From: JAVBRU01 sp031547595
Lineage (GTDB): Bacteria; Bacillota; Clostridia; Christensenellales; Aristaeellaceae
NCBI GenBank assembly: GCA_031547595.1
Contig: JAVBRU010000018.1
Location: 19,283 to 83,282, forward strand
Reading direction: 5' to 3'
Length of the DNA stretch: 64,000 nt
Shown here: positions 41,356 to 50,631 of the stretch, piece by piece
How positions within the stretch are numbered: the stretch's first letter is position 1
Layout of the letters: every line of letters starts with the position of its first letter
Notes under the pieces: generated by a model
What the model saw: the letters and a program-made list of their open reading frames with translations, nothing else
What the model was told of the DNA's origin: nothing
The model's database searches: none
Made by a program: the position numbers and the translations under genes

Positions 41356-41586
41356 ACACCGCATAAGAAGACGCATTCGGTTGGTATTACTACCAAAAAC
41401 AACCTTGCATAATAGTGAATTACCTATAACGTTTCACACCATTGTATCAAAAACGCGCATGAAAAGCAAATGTGCAGTGTAAAGGCTTCAAGTGCGTGTA
41501 CTGTGCAGTCAATAGTCTGTTTTATCCATTTGTCATCAATAGGCGAGCGCTTGTTGAAATAATTAAGGAAATGGGGAGGGACTGAC
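41356..41586 (+). other. Long 5' leader of the GH127 operon, no recognised element
   Basis: About 230 nt separate the promoter from the first ATG. I see no T-box, terminator or ORF with a ribosome binding site until AATGGGGAGGGAC at 41570-41582. The AraC gene (minus strand) ends its own upstream region at 41249-41320, where GGAGGGG is its RBS. Confidence 0.5.
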
Positions 41587-42219
41587 ATGAAAAGGACCTT
41601 GGCAATTATTCTTGCCGCGCTGATGCTGCTATCGACAGCAGCCCTTGCGGAACCAACCGAGACACCCCCGGTGCCGGCTATAAACAATGGCGATTTTGAA
41701 TTGCCGCTGGGGCCGCCCGAAGAAGCAGGAAACGCACGCTCTAATGACGGAGAAACCATCCTGTCCATCGACACCCAGGACGTGTTTGAAGGAGAAGGCG
41801 CGCTGAAAATCACCAACCGGCAAAACGAGTGGGGCGCTGTTGCTTTTGATGTATTGCCGTATCTTCAGGCGCATGGCACGGGCTCGTACTATGCCACTGC
41901 GATGGTGAAAGGCTTCTCTGGGAAAGGACGGCTCACCCTGCATACGCGCTATACCGATGGGCGCAATGTATACCGGCAAACGGGTGTACTTCATGATTTC
42001 AATGCAAAAATCTGGACCAAGTTCGGTGTTGAGCCAGATGGCTTTGATACGCCCATTGCTATGAAGGACGAAGGCGAATGGGATCCGATCCTCGATACCA
42101 CGGATTTAGAGTATGCGGTACTATACTTCTGGATCGAAGGCGACAATACGGCAGATCTGTGGATCGACAATGTCAGCTTCTTCTTCGAAACGGAGATGCC
42201 TCAATCAGAAAACGAGTAA
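41587..42219 (+). CDS. Secreted protein with carbohydrate-binding-like fold
   Basis: The protein has 210 residues with a clear signal peptide (RTLAIILAALMLLSTAALA, cut near 21). The mature part is one beta-sandwich of the CBM4/9/22 (galactose-binding-like) type. It begins INNGDFELPLG, has EGEGALKITNRQNEWGAVAFDV and YYATAMVKGFSGKGRLTLHTRY in the middle, and ends DNTADLWIDNVSFFFE, the usual closing strand. No catalytic residues are seen. First gene of the AraC-controlled operon. It probably captures a plant or microbial glycan outside the cell for the two exported GH127 enzymes. Confidence 0.78.
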   Translation: MKRTLAIILAALMLLSTAALAEPTETPPVPAINNGDFELPLGPPEEAGNARSNDGETILSIDTQDVFEGEGALKITNRQNEWGAVAFDVLPYLQAHGTGSYYATAMVKGFSGKGRLTLHTRYTDGRNVYRQTGVLHDFNAKIWTKFGVEPDGFDTPIAMKDEGEWDPILDTTDLEYAVLYFWIEGDNTADLWIDNVSFFFETEMPQSENE

Positions 42220-42229
42220 TCCAGTTACA

Positions 42230-42352
42230 GGGGTTGTCGCAATAAGGAAAACACCGGACGCGTTCCTAGCCCCGGTTTAATGGGTTTCATCCCATAACGG
42301 GATCAAAGGGATGTATCCCTTGGCGTTCCTACTTTCTTGTTGCGGCAGCCCC
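42230..42352. repeat. Large imperfect palindrome (structured RNA element) inside the operon
   Basis: Bases 42230-42246 pair with 42336-42352 over 17 consecutive positions, including three GU pairs. An inner hairpin AAGGGAT/ATCCCTT and a GGG/CCC stem lie between. No T run follows on either strand, so it is not a standard terminator. It may set differential expression between the secreted protein and the permeases, or be a degenerate mobile repeat. Confidence 0.6.
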
Positions 42353-42376
42353 AAGGCGTGTGAGAGGACGGTATAC

Positions 42377-43318
42377 ATGAACGACGCTTGCCGGCTAAGA
42401 ACCTTGGCAAACAGGCCGCCTAAAAAGAAGGGTTATGACCTGAAACGGCGGGAAGCGGTATATGGCTATCTGTTTACGGCCCCCGCAATTCTGGGCCTGT
42501 TTTTCTGGGCTTTCATTCCCATTGGCTACAGCCTGCTTTTAAGCCTGACGGATTGGAATGTACTGTCGGACTGGAACTTTGTCGGCTTGCAAAACTATGT
42601 TGCGCTGTTCACCGAAGATCTGTTTTTCTTTGATTCGCTGGTGGCTACGGTTTACTATGCCGTCGGGGCTGTGATCGCTACAAATCTGACCGCTTTCATT
42701 CTGGCGCTTCTGCTCAATAATGATATAAAGGGCAAAGCGGTCTACCGCACGCTTTTTTACCTGCCCACCATTGTACCAATGGTTGCCCAATCTATTTTGT
42801 GGGGCTGGCTTTTCAACCCCGATTTCGGGCTGCTGAATAGCATTCTCAATGCAGTTGGCCTTCCCTCCTCCCTCTGGCTGGCAGATGAAAGCACCGTCAT
42901 CCCTTCTCTTATCTTAATGGCGACCTGGACCTGCGGCGGCAGCATGGTCATCTATCTGGCGGGCTTGCAGGGCATTCCTTTGGAGCAGCTGGAATCTGTG
43001 GAGGTGGACGGCGGAAGCTATCGGCACAAGCTTCGGCACATTATGCTGCCATACATGTCTCCCGTCATCTTTTTCAATATGCTCATGAGTGTGATCGGCT
43101 CCCTTCAAGTATTCACACAGGCCATGATGATGACCGGAGGCGGGCCGAACAACAAGTCCCTGTTCTATTCGTATTATCTGTACGTAACTGCTTTTAGAAA
43201 CAACAACATGGGGTATGCCTGCGCCATGGCCTGGATTCTTTTTGCCATCACAGCCCTGGTTGCCTCACTGATCTTTCTGTTTTTTAAAGACCGGCTGTAT
43301 TTTGAGGGAGGGAAATAG
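42377..43318 (+). CDS. Sugar ABC transporter permease 1
   Basis: This 313-residue MalF/UgpA-type permease has six helices starting at YGYLFTAPAILGLFFWAFIPIGYSLLL. The EAA loop is LEQLESVEVDGGSYRHKLRHIMLPYMSP (about 203-230). A conserved FTQAMMMTGGGPNNKS block precedes the last helix. The start is ATG 42377, with GAGAGGA upstream; the longer in-frame start lies in the structured intergenic element. It works with the next permease and the binding protein at 48090. No ATPase gene is in the operon, as is common for MsmX-dependent importers. Confidence 0.92.
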   Translation: MNDACRLRTLANRPPKKKGYDLKRREAVYGYLFTAPAILGLFFWAFIPIGYSLLLSLTDWNVLSDWNFVGLQNYVALFTEDLFFFDSLVATVYYAVGAVIATNLTAFILALLLNNDIKGKAVYRTLFYLPTIVPMVAQSILWGWLFNPDFGLLNSILNAVGLPSSLWLADESTVIPSLILMATWTCGGSMVIYLAGLQGIPLEQLESVEVDGGSYRHKLRHIMLPYMSPVIFFNMLMSVIGSLQVFTQAMMMTGGGPNNKSLFYSYYLYVTAFRNNNMGYACAMAWILFAITALVASLIFLFFKDRLYFEGGK

Positions 43319-43319
43319 C

Positions 43320-44162
43320 ATGGCGGTAAGAAACAGGCGTTCAAAAGGCTATCGGCTGCTGCTCAATCTCTTCCTGGTGCTTGGCGGCCTGATCTGCCTG
43401 GTTCCTTTGTTTTGGATGATCCGAAGCTCTTTAATGGATTTAGGTGAAATCTACATTCAGCCGCCTCTGCTTTGGTCGCCGGAACCCAAATGGGAGAATT
43501 ATGGCGAGATTTTCTTCTCGCAGTTCCAGTTTTTCCACTACGCCTTCAATACGCTGAAAATTGTCGTTCCGGTATGGATCGGGACGGTGGCGACTTCCTC
43601 CATTGCAGCGTATGGGTTTGCCCGGTTTGAATTTCCGCTTAAAAAAATGTGGTTCTCCATTATTTTGGCAACCATGATGCTGCCTGGCGCGGTTACCCTG
43701 ATCCCGGGCTTCATGATCTGGAATGCATTGGGGCTGGTCAACACCTATTACCCGCTGATCATTCCTTCGTTTTTTGGAGGCGGCGCTTTTAACATTTTTC
43801 TGATGAGGCAGTTCATCATGGGCATTCCACGATCGCTTGATGAATCGGCTGCTATAGAAGGCGCAGGGTATTTCCGGATCTTCTTCACGATTTTAGTGCC
43901 CCTGCTCCGGCCTGTTTTTATCGTGGTTTCGCTTTTTACCATTCTGGGCACCTGGAACGATTTTTTGGGTCCACTCATTTTGCTGTATGACCCGCAAAAA
44001 TACACCCTTGCGTTGTCTTTACAGGTCTTCTCCAGCGCCTATGGTTCAAACTTTGGCGTCGTCATGGCAGGGGCAACGGTCACCACCCTGCCCGCGATCA
44101 TCCTGTTTGTGATCGGCCAGAAATACTTCGTAAACGGCATGGTGCTGTCAGGCCTTAAGTAG
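43320..44162 (+). CDS. Sugar ABC transporter permease 2
   Basis: This 280-residue MalG/UgpE-type permease has the N-terminal helix LLLNLFLVLGGLICLVPLFWMI and a PEPKWENYGEIFF loop. The EAA motif is SLDESAAIEGAGYFRIFFTILVPLLRP, and the end is KYFVNGMVLSGLK. The start is ATG 43320, with GGAGGGA inside the end of permease 1 (1-base gap). It forms the membrane channel with permease 1. The nearby GH127 enzymes suggest arabinose-containing oligosaccharides as cargo. Confidence 0.92.
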   Translation: MAVRNRRSKGYRLLLNLFLVLGGLICLVPLFWMIRSSLMDLGEIYIQPPLLWSPEPKWENYGEIFFSQFQFFHYAFNTLKIVVPVWIGTVATSSIAAYGFARFEFPLKKMWFSIILATMMLPGAVTLIPGFMIWNALGLVNTYYPLIIPSFFGGGAFNIFLMRQFIMGIPRSLDESAAIEGAGYFRIFFTILVPLLRPVFIVVSLFTILGTWNDFLGPLILLYDPQKYTLALSLQVFSSAYGSNFGVVMAGATVTTLPAIILFVIGQKYFVNGMVLSGLK

Positions 44163-44181
44163 CCGAGGAGGAGTCGCGTTA

Positions 44182-46110
44182 ATGAATAAGAGGATCGTGC
44201 TCTTTGCGTTTGCCACCCTTCTAGCCGCTTCCGGTATAGGCGGCACCCCTATTCCAAATGTTTTGGCTACAAATAACACAGTAGTTGAGGTGCCACCAAT
44301 GATTACGAACCCCGCCGTGGAGAGTATCCTGTTTGAAGGCTTGATGCAAGAGCGTATCAATAACAGCATCGATAATTGGCTTCTTCCCGCCTACAGGTCA
44401 AACCCCGCTATGATCGAAATGTTCCGACAGCGCGACGCGGCCCCGCGGCTCAAAATTGTTTCGTGGTACGGAGAATTTCCCGGAAAGCACCTGACCGCTG
44501 CCTCGCTTTTATACCGCTTAACGAAGCGGGAAGACATCAAGGCTGAAATGGATGGGCTGGTGGAAGCGCTCGAATCGGTCCAGTCGGAGGAGGGGTATCT
44601 GGGTCCCTTCCCTGAGTCGGAACGGCTGGTGGGTTATATCCACAAGGACATGGGCAAGCACCGGCATTGGGATATGTGGGGGCACTACCATTGCATCATG
44701 GGGCTTTTGATGTGGCACGAGGAAACGGGAAATAAAACCGCGTATGAAGTCGCCGTAAAGGCTGCCGATTATGTGATCTCTTATTTCGAGCATACAGGGA
44801 AAAATGTGCTTGAAGCAGGCGAAACAGAGATGAATTTGAGCATTGTACATGCTTATACCACCCTGTATCAATTGACCCGGGAGCAAAAGTATCTTGACTT
44901 TGCCCAAACGCTGCTTCGCGCCCTTGAAGATGAAACGGCAGGCGACTACTACCGCGCGGGCCTTGCAAATACTGCGTTTTATCAAACCCGAAAGCCGCGC
45001 TGGGAAGGGCTGCATACGATCCAGGCGCTTTACGATATGTTCTTGATCACGGGCGAGGAAAGCTTCCGCGTTTCCTTTGAAAATCTGTGGTGGAGCATTC
45101 TGGAAACTGACAGGCATAACACCGGTGGGTTTTCGTCCGGCGAGCAGGCGCAGGGCTCTCCTTACCATACGGGGCCGATCGAAACCTGCTGCACGGTCGC
45201 ATGGATCGCGCTAAGCTGCGATATGTACCACCTGACGCAGAATCCGCTCATCATAGACGAGCTGGAGCTTTCCACCTTAAATGGCGTTTTGGGGTATATG
45301 CACCCCTCCGGCCGCTGGTCGGCCTACAATTCCCCCATGCTTGGCGTCAAAAAAGCCTCGGCGCACGAGATCGTGTTTCAGGCGGTTGCCGGAAGCCCCG
45401 AGCTTAATTGCTGCTCTGTAAATGCGCCCCGGGGCCTTGGCATGATCGCGGACTGGGCGGTGCTGCGTACCGACGAAGGCGTGGCGCTAAACTACTATGG
45501 TGCGGGCGAAATCCATACCGCAACGCCTAAAGGAAACACATTGGTCATCGCGCAGAAAACGGAATATCCAAAGGACGGCGCGATTACGATCCGGCTCTCG
45601 TTGACGGAGGCGGAGGAATTTACCTTGCGCCTGCGCATTCCGGCATGGTCAAACAATACGCAGCTTGCTGTCAACGGCCAGCCGCTTTCGGATGTGCGCC
45701 CCGGGACTTATTATGATCTCACACGCCTGTTTTCGGATGGCGACACCCTGTCCTTAAGCCTAGATATGTCACTGCATTTCTGGGCGGGCGAAGAGGTTTT
45801 TGCGGGCAGTGCCGCTATCTACTACGGCCCGCTTTTGATGACCTATGATACGCGCTACAACGCAAAAGGTATTTTAGATGTACCGGCGCTTTCTTTAGCA
45901 GATATGAGCTATCGCATCAAAGACACGGAAGGCACCTTTGCGCCTATGGTGCTCATGGAGTTTACCGCCGCGCAGGGAGAGCCGGTCATGCTTTTGGACT
46001 ATGCATCCGCAGGCGTAAACGGCACTTCTTTTAACACATGGATTCCCCTTGAGGGGATTGCTCCCGCTGTGTTTGACCGGGATAAAGCCGTTTGGATCAC
46101 CCGGCCGTGA
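44182..46110 (+). CDS. Exported GH127 beta-L-arabinofuranosidase-like enzyme
   Basis: The protein has 642 residues with a signal peptide (RIVLFAFATLLAASGIGG...NVLA). It belongs to GH127 (old DUF1680), whose members cleave beta-L-arabinofuranosides with a cysteine nucleophile and a structural zinc. The key residues align with HypBA1 (Glu338, Cys340, Cys417, Cys418): Glu334 and Cys336 in GPIETCCTVAW, and Cys410/Cys411 in ELNCCSVNAPRG. An alpha/alpha barrel (LKIVSWYGEFPGKHLTAASLLY onward) is followed by beta domains. Export is unusual for a family with many cytosolic members. It precedes a second GH127 gene by 19 bases. Confidence 0.9.
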   Translation: MNKRIVLFAFATLLAASGIGGTPIPNVLATNNTVVEVPPMITNPAVESILFEGLMQERINNSIDNWLLPAYRSNPAMIEMFRQRDAAPRLKIVSWYGEFPGKHLTAASLLYRLTKREDIKAEMDGLVEALESVQSEEGYLGPFPESERLVGYIHKDMGKHRHWDMWGHYHCIMGLLMWHEETGNKTAYEVAVKAADYVISYFEHTGKNVLEAGETEMNLSIVHAYTTLYQLTREQKYLDFAQTLLRALEDETAGDYYRAGLANTAFYQTRKPRWEGLHTIQALYDMFLITGEESFRVSFENLWWSILETDRHNTGGFSSGEQAQGSPYHTGPIETCCTVAWIALSCDMYHLTQNPLIIDELELSTLNGVLGYMHPSGRWSAYNSPMLGVKKASAHEIVFQAVAGSPELNCCSVNAPRGLGMIADWAVLRTDEGVALNYYGAGEIHTATPKGNTLVIAQKTEYPKDGAITIRLSLTEAEEFTLRLRIPAWSNNTQLAVNGQPLSDVRPGTYYDLTRLFSDGDTLSLSLDMSLHFWAGEEVFAGSAAIYYGPLLMTYDTRYNAKGILDVPALSLADMSYRIKDTEGTFAPMVLMEFTAAQGEPVMLLDYASAGVNGTSFNTWIPLEGIAPAVFDRDKAVWITRP

Positions 46111-46129
46111 GTAAAAAGGAGGGAAAGGC

Positions 46130-48073
46130 TTGAAAAAACACATTGCTCTCATTGCCGCGCTCCTGGCCGCCGTATGTATCCTTGGCGGATGTACGTTTTC
46201 CAAAGAGGAGGAAACGTCCGTCATGCGCACGCTAACGGCTGAGGAGGAGGCGAAAATGATAACACTGAGTAGTCCATTTATCTCTGAATTCGAGGGGTAT
46301 GTTGGGGAGAGGGTTGAGAATAACAAGAGAAACTGGCTTGACGTCGCTTACGCCGCAAACCCCTATATCGTCGAAGCCATTCGCCAGCGTGAAGGCGCAC
46401 CCGATGCAACGCTGGTGGGCTGGTACGGCGAGTTTCCGGGGGCATTCCTCTTAAGCGCGGCCTCCAGCTACAAGATCGACAGAGACCCTGCGCTATACGA
46501 GACCATCGCCGGGCTGGTAAACGACATCGCCGCCGCGCAGAACGACGACGGCTATCTGGGCCCTTTCCCGGATGAGAGCAGGCTGGATGGTTATCTGCCC
46601 GGCGGAAACCAAAAGGTATGGGATATTGGCGGCCACTTTTTCATGATGCTGGGAATGCTTGAGTGGCATGAAGCCACGGACAGTGAGCAGGCTTTGGATG
46701 TTTGCAAAAAAATCGCCAATATGCTATATGACTATCATTTTATTGAAAACCGCAACTTTGCGGACAATACAATGAACCAGACTGTGGTGATATTGCCCCT
46801 GGCGAAGTTATACCGACTCACGCAGGAACCTAAATATCTGGAGTTGGTCAACTCTATCCTGAACACCTGGCGCGGCCCTTACGCGGGCGATTACCTGGAG
46901 CACGGCTACTCCGGCGCAGAATACTCGGATCTGAAAAATCACCGCTGGGAAAACGCGTTTGATGTGCAGGCGCTTGCGGAAATCTATCGCTACAGCGGGG
47001 ATGAACGTTCCCTGACCGCCCTTTCAAACCTTTGGTGGAGCATCATCAGGGGCGACCGCCACTCGACAGGCGGCTTTACCAGCGGGGAGACCGCAACAGG
47101 CTCCCCTTACACGCAAGGATCAATCGAAACCTGCGCCAGCATTGCCTGGGCTGCGCTCACCATTGATTACTATAAGCTGACAAAGGACGCTTACGCTATT
47201 GATGAATTGGAGCTTACCACCTTCAACGCCCTTTTGGGCGCGCAGCACCCTTCCGGCAGGTGGTGGACCTACGATACGCCTAAAGAGGGCACGCGGATGG
47301 CTTCCCCGCATGAGCTGTCCTGGCAAAGCAGGGCGGGAAGCCCGGAGTTTAATTGCTGCAGCGCCAACTCCGCCAGAGGCATTGGGCTTTTAAACGAGTG
47401 GTGCCTTTACCGCGAAGGCGAAACCATGTATGTCAACTATTATGGCCCGGGGCGCTTCACCATCGCCACCCCCGCCGGAAATAAAATGACCCTTGTGCAG
47501 GAAACTGATTATCCAAGGGAAGGGTCTATTAAGCTTACGCTTTCCATGGAAAAAGCGGAACGCTTTGCGCTGGCGTTACGGATTCCGTTCTGGTCTGAAC
47601 ACAGCACTGTCAAGGTGAATGGAAAGGAGCTGGAAACACCCCACAGCGGCCAGTATTACACCATCACAAAAGAATGGAAAACGGGCGATGTGATTGAACT
47701 TAGCTTGGATTTATCGCTTCATTTCTGGGCTATGGAGGGAAAGAAGGCGAACACTGTCAGCATCTATCGCGGCCCCATCCTGCTTGCGGCTGACAAGCGA
47801 TTCAACTTTGGCAACACCACCCTGACCTACGAGCTGGATCTGAAAAGCATCTCTCCGGAGCTGATTGCCATGGACGCATACCCTGCCCCGCTGGTTGCCC
47901 TGAATGTGACCGACCGGACGGGAAACCCCGTCATACTATGCGATTTCGCGACGGCGGGGGCTACCGGAACCTATTACACGACCTTCTTCCCGTCAACTGA
48001 CATACCGGTTCTTCCGATTTCTTCTGTAAGCAGAGAAAACATCATATGGAATCAACGGCCTTCACAACAATAA
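46130..48073 (+). CDS. GH127-family lipoprotein
   Basis: The protein has 647 residues. The start is TTG 46130 after AAGGAGGGAAAGGC, giving MKKHIALIAALLAAVCILGGC, a lipoprotein signal with lipid Cys21. The zinc/nucleophile set is complete: Glu333 and Cys335 in QGSIETCASIAW, Cys409/Cys410 in EFNCCSANSARG. WYGEFPGAFLLSAASSYKI and HPSGRWWTYDTP are shared with the upstream GH127, so the two are paralogues with diverged sequence. A surface-anchored arabinofuranosidase is inferred. Having one free and one anchored enzyme suggests stepwise removal of different linkages. Confidence 0.9.
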   Translation: MKKHIALIAALLAAVCILGGCTFSKEEETSVMRTLTAEEEAKMITLSSPFISEFEGYVGERVENNKRNWLDVAYAANPYIVEAIRQREGAPDATLVGWYGEFPGAFLLSAASSYKIDRDPALYETIAGLVNDIAAAQNDDGYLGPFPDESRLDGYLPGGNQKVWDIGGHFFMMLGMLEWHEATDSEQALDVCKKIANMLYDYHFIENRNFADNTMNQTVVILPLAKLYRLTQEPKYLELVNSILNTWRGPYAGDYLEHGYSGAEYSDLKNHRWENAFDVQALAEIYRYSGDERSLTALSNLWWSIIRGDRHSTGGFTSGETATGSPYTQGSIETCASIAWAALTIDYYKLTKDAYAIDELELTTFNALLGAQHPSGRWWTYDTPKEGTRMASPHELSWQSRAGSPEFNCCSANSARGIGLLNEWCLYREGETMYVNYYGPGRFTIATPAGNKMTLVQETDYPREGSIKLTLSMEKAERFALALRIPFWSEHSTVKVNGKELETPHSGQYYTITKEWKTGDVIELSLDLSLHFWAMEGKKANTVSIYRGPILLAADKRFNFGNTTLTYELDLKSISPELIAMDAYPAPLVALNVTDRTGNPVILCDFATAGATGTYYTTFFPSTDIPVLPISSVSRENIIWNQRPSQQ

Positions 48074-48089
48074 AAGGAGCGGATACACG

Positions 48090-49514
48090 ATGAAAAAACG
48101 AAACATGCTTGCCCTGATTGTTTTATGTGCACTCACCCTCCTCATGGCAACCGGATGTGAAAAGAAAGCGGACGATATCACCGTCAAGCAGGAACCGCAG
48201 GCGACAAACACGGCCTCAGATGCCTCCGCGCAAAAAGAAGACGTGGTGGAACTAACGTTCATCAACTGGGGCGATAGTGAAGAGCAGAAGATGTTCGAGG
48301 ATATCTTTGCCCGCTTTCATGAGGCCAATCCCGGCATACGCGTCAAGTATATCTTTGTTCCCCAAACGGAGTACGTTACAAAGCTCAATGCAATGGCCGC
48401 AACGAACTCCCTGCCGGATATGGGGCAAATGATAGAAAACTCTTCCCTTAAATGGGCGGAGAACGGAAAGTTTCTGGACGTCAGTGATCTGTATGCGTCC
48501 GGCGCTATTTCCCCGCGCCTGGACAGCGTTACCTTCAATCCCACAAAAAGCGGCAATTTCTTTGGCGCCAGCTACATTTGCGAGGTGCTGACCCTGTTTT
48601 ACAACAAGGATATGACCGATGCGGCAGGGGTGACCGTGCCTACAACGGTGGAAGATGCCTGGACATGGGATGAGTTTGTGGAAGCCGCAAAGAAACTGAC
48701 GGTCGACCAAAACGGAAAACACCCGGGAGAAGAAGGCTTTGACCCGGGCAGAATCTCGGTATACGGGGTTTCAGACGTGGATGCAATGGTCATGGCCTGG
48801 TCAAACGGCGGCGGCCTTTTTGATGAGGAATGCACCGAAATATGGCTGGATAAGCCCGAAACCATTGAAGCCTTTCAAAGAGTGTCGGATTTGATGAACG
48901 TGCATTATGTTTCTCCCAAGCCCGCCTCCAGGGGTTCTATTGGCGGCGGTAACAACCCCCTGCTCACCAAAAAAGTAGCCATGAGCATGGCGCCCCAATA
49001 TCAGCTGCTGTGGTACGGTGACGCCATTGAAAAAGGCCAGCTCAACCTAGGTGTCGGCATGCTTCCCGTCATGAAAACCCCAGCCACCAAAACCTTCGGC
49101 CCGGCTGTCGTGATCTTTGAAGGCACGAAGCATCCCGAGGAATGCAAAAAGCTGCTTGAGTTTATGTATAATAGTGAAAACATTGTCGGCAATATCCGCA
49201 AGGGGCTGTGGATGCCTTCCGAAAAGAAGTATTACCAGGATGAAGCATTGATCGATGAATGGATCACAAAGTCCACCATCCACCCGCAGGAGTATAAGAC
49301 CGCCGTTGTGCCGTTGGTGCTGGATTACGCCATCCCCGATCCGTTTTACAAGCTCCCCAACACCAACGACATTAACTCGATCGTAACGCCGCTGCTGGAT
49401 CAAATCTGGTCAGGCAAGAAGACGGCTGAAACGGTCATATTGGACGAGGTCATGCCGAAGCTTGGGCCTTTTATGGAAAAGTATTGGAACTCATTAAAGC
49501 CGGAAGGACAGTAG
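48090..49514 (+). CDS. Sugar ABC transporter substrate-binding lipoprotein
   Basis: This 474-residue family-1 solute-binding protein has the lipoprotein signal MLALIVLCALTLLMATGC (lipid Cys23) and a flexible Gln/Thr/Ser linker. The two-lobed fold starts VVELTFINWGDSEEQKMFEDIFARFHEANPGI. Conserved parts include YVTKLNAMAATNSLPDM, LTLFYNKDMTDAAGV and KVAMSMAPQYQLLWYG. It delivers sugars to the permeases at 42377-44162. It is separated from them by the two GH127 genes but in the same run of short gaps. AGGAG precedes ATG 48090. Confidence 0.93.
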   Translation: MKKRNMLALIVLCALTLLMATGCEKKADDITVKQEPQATNTASDASAQKEDVVELTFINWGDSEEQKMFEDIFARFHEANPGIRVKYIFVPQTEYVTKLNAMAATNSLPDMGQMIENSSLKWAENGKFLDVSDLYASGAISPRLDSVTFNPTKSGNFFGASYICEVLTLFYNKDMTDAAGVTVPTTVEDAWTWDEFVEAAKKLTVDQNGKHPGEEGFDPGRISVYGVSDVDAMVMAWSNGGGLFDEECTEIWLDKPETIEAFQRVSDLMNVHYVSPKPASRGSIGGGNNPLLTKKVAMSMAPQYQLLWYGDAIEKGQLNLGVGMLPVMKTPATKTFGPAVVIFEGTKHPEECKKLLEFMYNSENIVGNIRKGLWMPSEKKYYQDEALIDEWITKSTIHPQEYKTAVVPLVLDYAIPDPFYKLPNTNDINSIVTPLLDQIWSGKKTAETVILDEVMPKLGPFMEKYWNSLKPEGQ

Positions 49515-49516
49515 CT

Positions 49517-50479
49517 ATGCAAAGTTTTGAACATAAAAACACGGAAATCATTCGGCGCTTTGATGCGTTGAAGTTAAATGAAAAGGGAGGGGTGAGCAGC
49601 CGTCTGAACTTTTCATGGAGCAACTGGGGCTTTGGCATGGAGCCCTTGGAGCAATCCCTAATCCGCCTTGAGAAAAACGGTATCCATTTCATAGAGCTTC
49701 ATGGGAATCACTATGGCAAAGACTTAGGCTATCCTGTGAAGGAAACAAAAAAGCTGCTTGACGCACATGGGGTTCAAGCAGCCGGGATATGCGGCATGTT
49801 CTCAAAGGAGAACGATCTGTCTTCTGCCAATCCCTTTCAGCGGCAGGCAGCCATCGATTATATCCGCCGGGAAGCCGACTTTGCACAGGAAATAGGGGCC
49901 CGGTATCTGCTGATCTGCCCTGGAGCTGTGGGCCGTCCGAACCCGTATGACCAGAGCGAATGGGAGCGGAGCGTTGATACATTGCGCCTGGTTGCGGATG
50001 AGCTCAGCACCCGGAACATACGCGGTGCGATCGAGCCTATCCGAAGCGCAGAGACTTCCCTGGTGCATACGATTGCGCAGGCGAAAGCGTATATCGATAA
50101 GGTAAACCATCCTGGCATTCGCCATATTAATGGTGACATCTACCATATGCTTTCTGAGGAGGATCATCTGCCCTCGGCCATTTTAGACGCAGGGGATATG
50201 CTTACCAACCTACATATGGCCGATTCCAACCGCCGCGCCTTGGGGGAAGGCTGCATGGATATTGATAACATTATCCGCGCGCTATATATCATTGGATACG
50301 ATAATCCTAACTGCTTTGTGACTCCAGAGCCCCTTGGCCCCGGCGGCGATCCATACCCTGCGCAGCATTCCATTACTCCCTCCCAAATATTAGATGAATT
50401 GGTTGCAAAAACCGCCTCTTATTTTCGGGAACGTGAAGCCGCTGTCCTCCGTGCTGCTTGTATCGCTAGACAATGTTAG
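49517..50479 (+). CDS. Sugar phosphate isomerase/epimerase-like TIM-barrel protein
   Basis: This 320-residue xylose-isomerase-like (AP endonuclease family 2) TIM barrel has GIHFIELHGNHYGKDLGYP, an acidic metal-binding series (GAIEPI, HINGDIYHML, LTNLHMADSNRRALGEG, CFVTPEPLG), and a buried active site. By family it may isomerise or epimerise an aldose such as arabinose, or act on a sugar acid. The start is ATG 49517 with GAAGGA, two bases after the binding-protein stop. Last gene of the operon; a terminator follows. Confidence 0.85.
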   Translation: MQSFEHKNTEIIRRFDALKLNEKGGVSSRLNFSWSNWGFGMEPLEQSLIRLEKNGIHFIELHGNHYGKDLGYPVKETKKLLDAHGVQAAGICGMFSKENDLSSANPFQRQAAIDYIRREADFAQEIGARYLLICPGAVGRPNPYDQSEWERSVDTLRLVADELSTRNIRGAIEPIRSAETSLVHTIAQAKAYIDKVNHPGIRHINGDIYHMLSEEDHLPSAILDAGDMLTNLHMADSNRRALGEGCMDIDNIIRALYIIGYDNPNCFVTPEPLGPGGDPYPAQHSITPSQILDELVAKTASYFREREAAVLRAACIARQC

Positions 50480-50504
50480 TTTGCAATATGACCTTGGTTG
50501 AAGC

Positions 50505-50559
50505 GCATACGATATTTGTAGCAAATCCTTACGAAAACTCCATATCGTATGCACTTTTT
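50505..50559 (+). terminator. Intrinsic terminator of the GH127 operon
   Basis: Perfect 11-bp stem GCATACGATAT (50505-50515) / ATATCGTATGC (50542-50552), 26-nt loop, then ACTTTTTG. Confidence 0.75.
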
Positions 50560-50631
50560 GCCACCGTCTTTTAAGGGCTATGAATTATTACCCCCTATGT
50601 GGCTTTTGCTCTAGAGCGCGTTTCCTAAAAA

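Noticed and set aside
46199..46326. Frameshift or split in the second GH127 gene
   Set aside because: The lipobox, linker and catalytic domain are in one frame from TTG 46130; the odd start codon explains the appearance.
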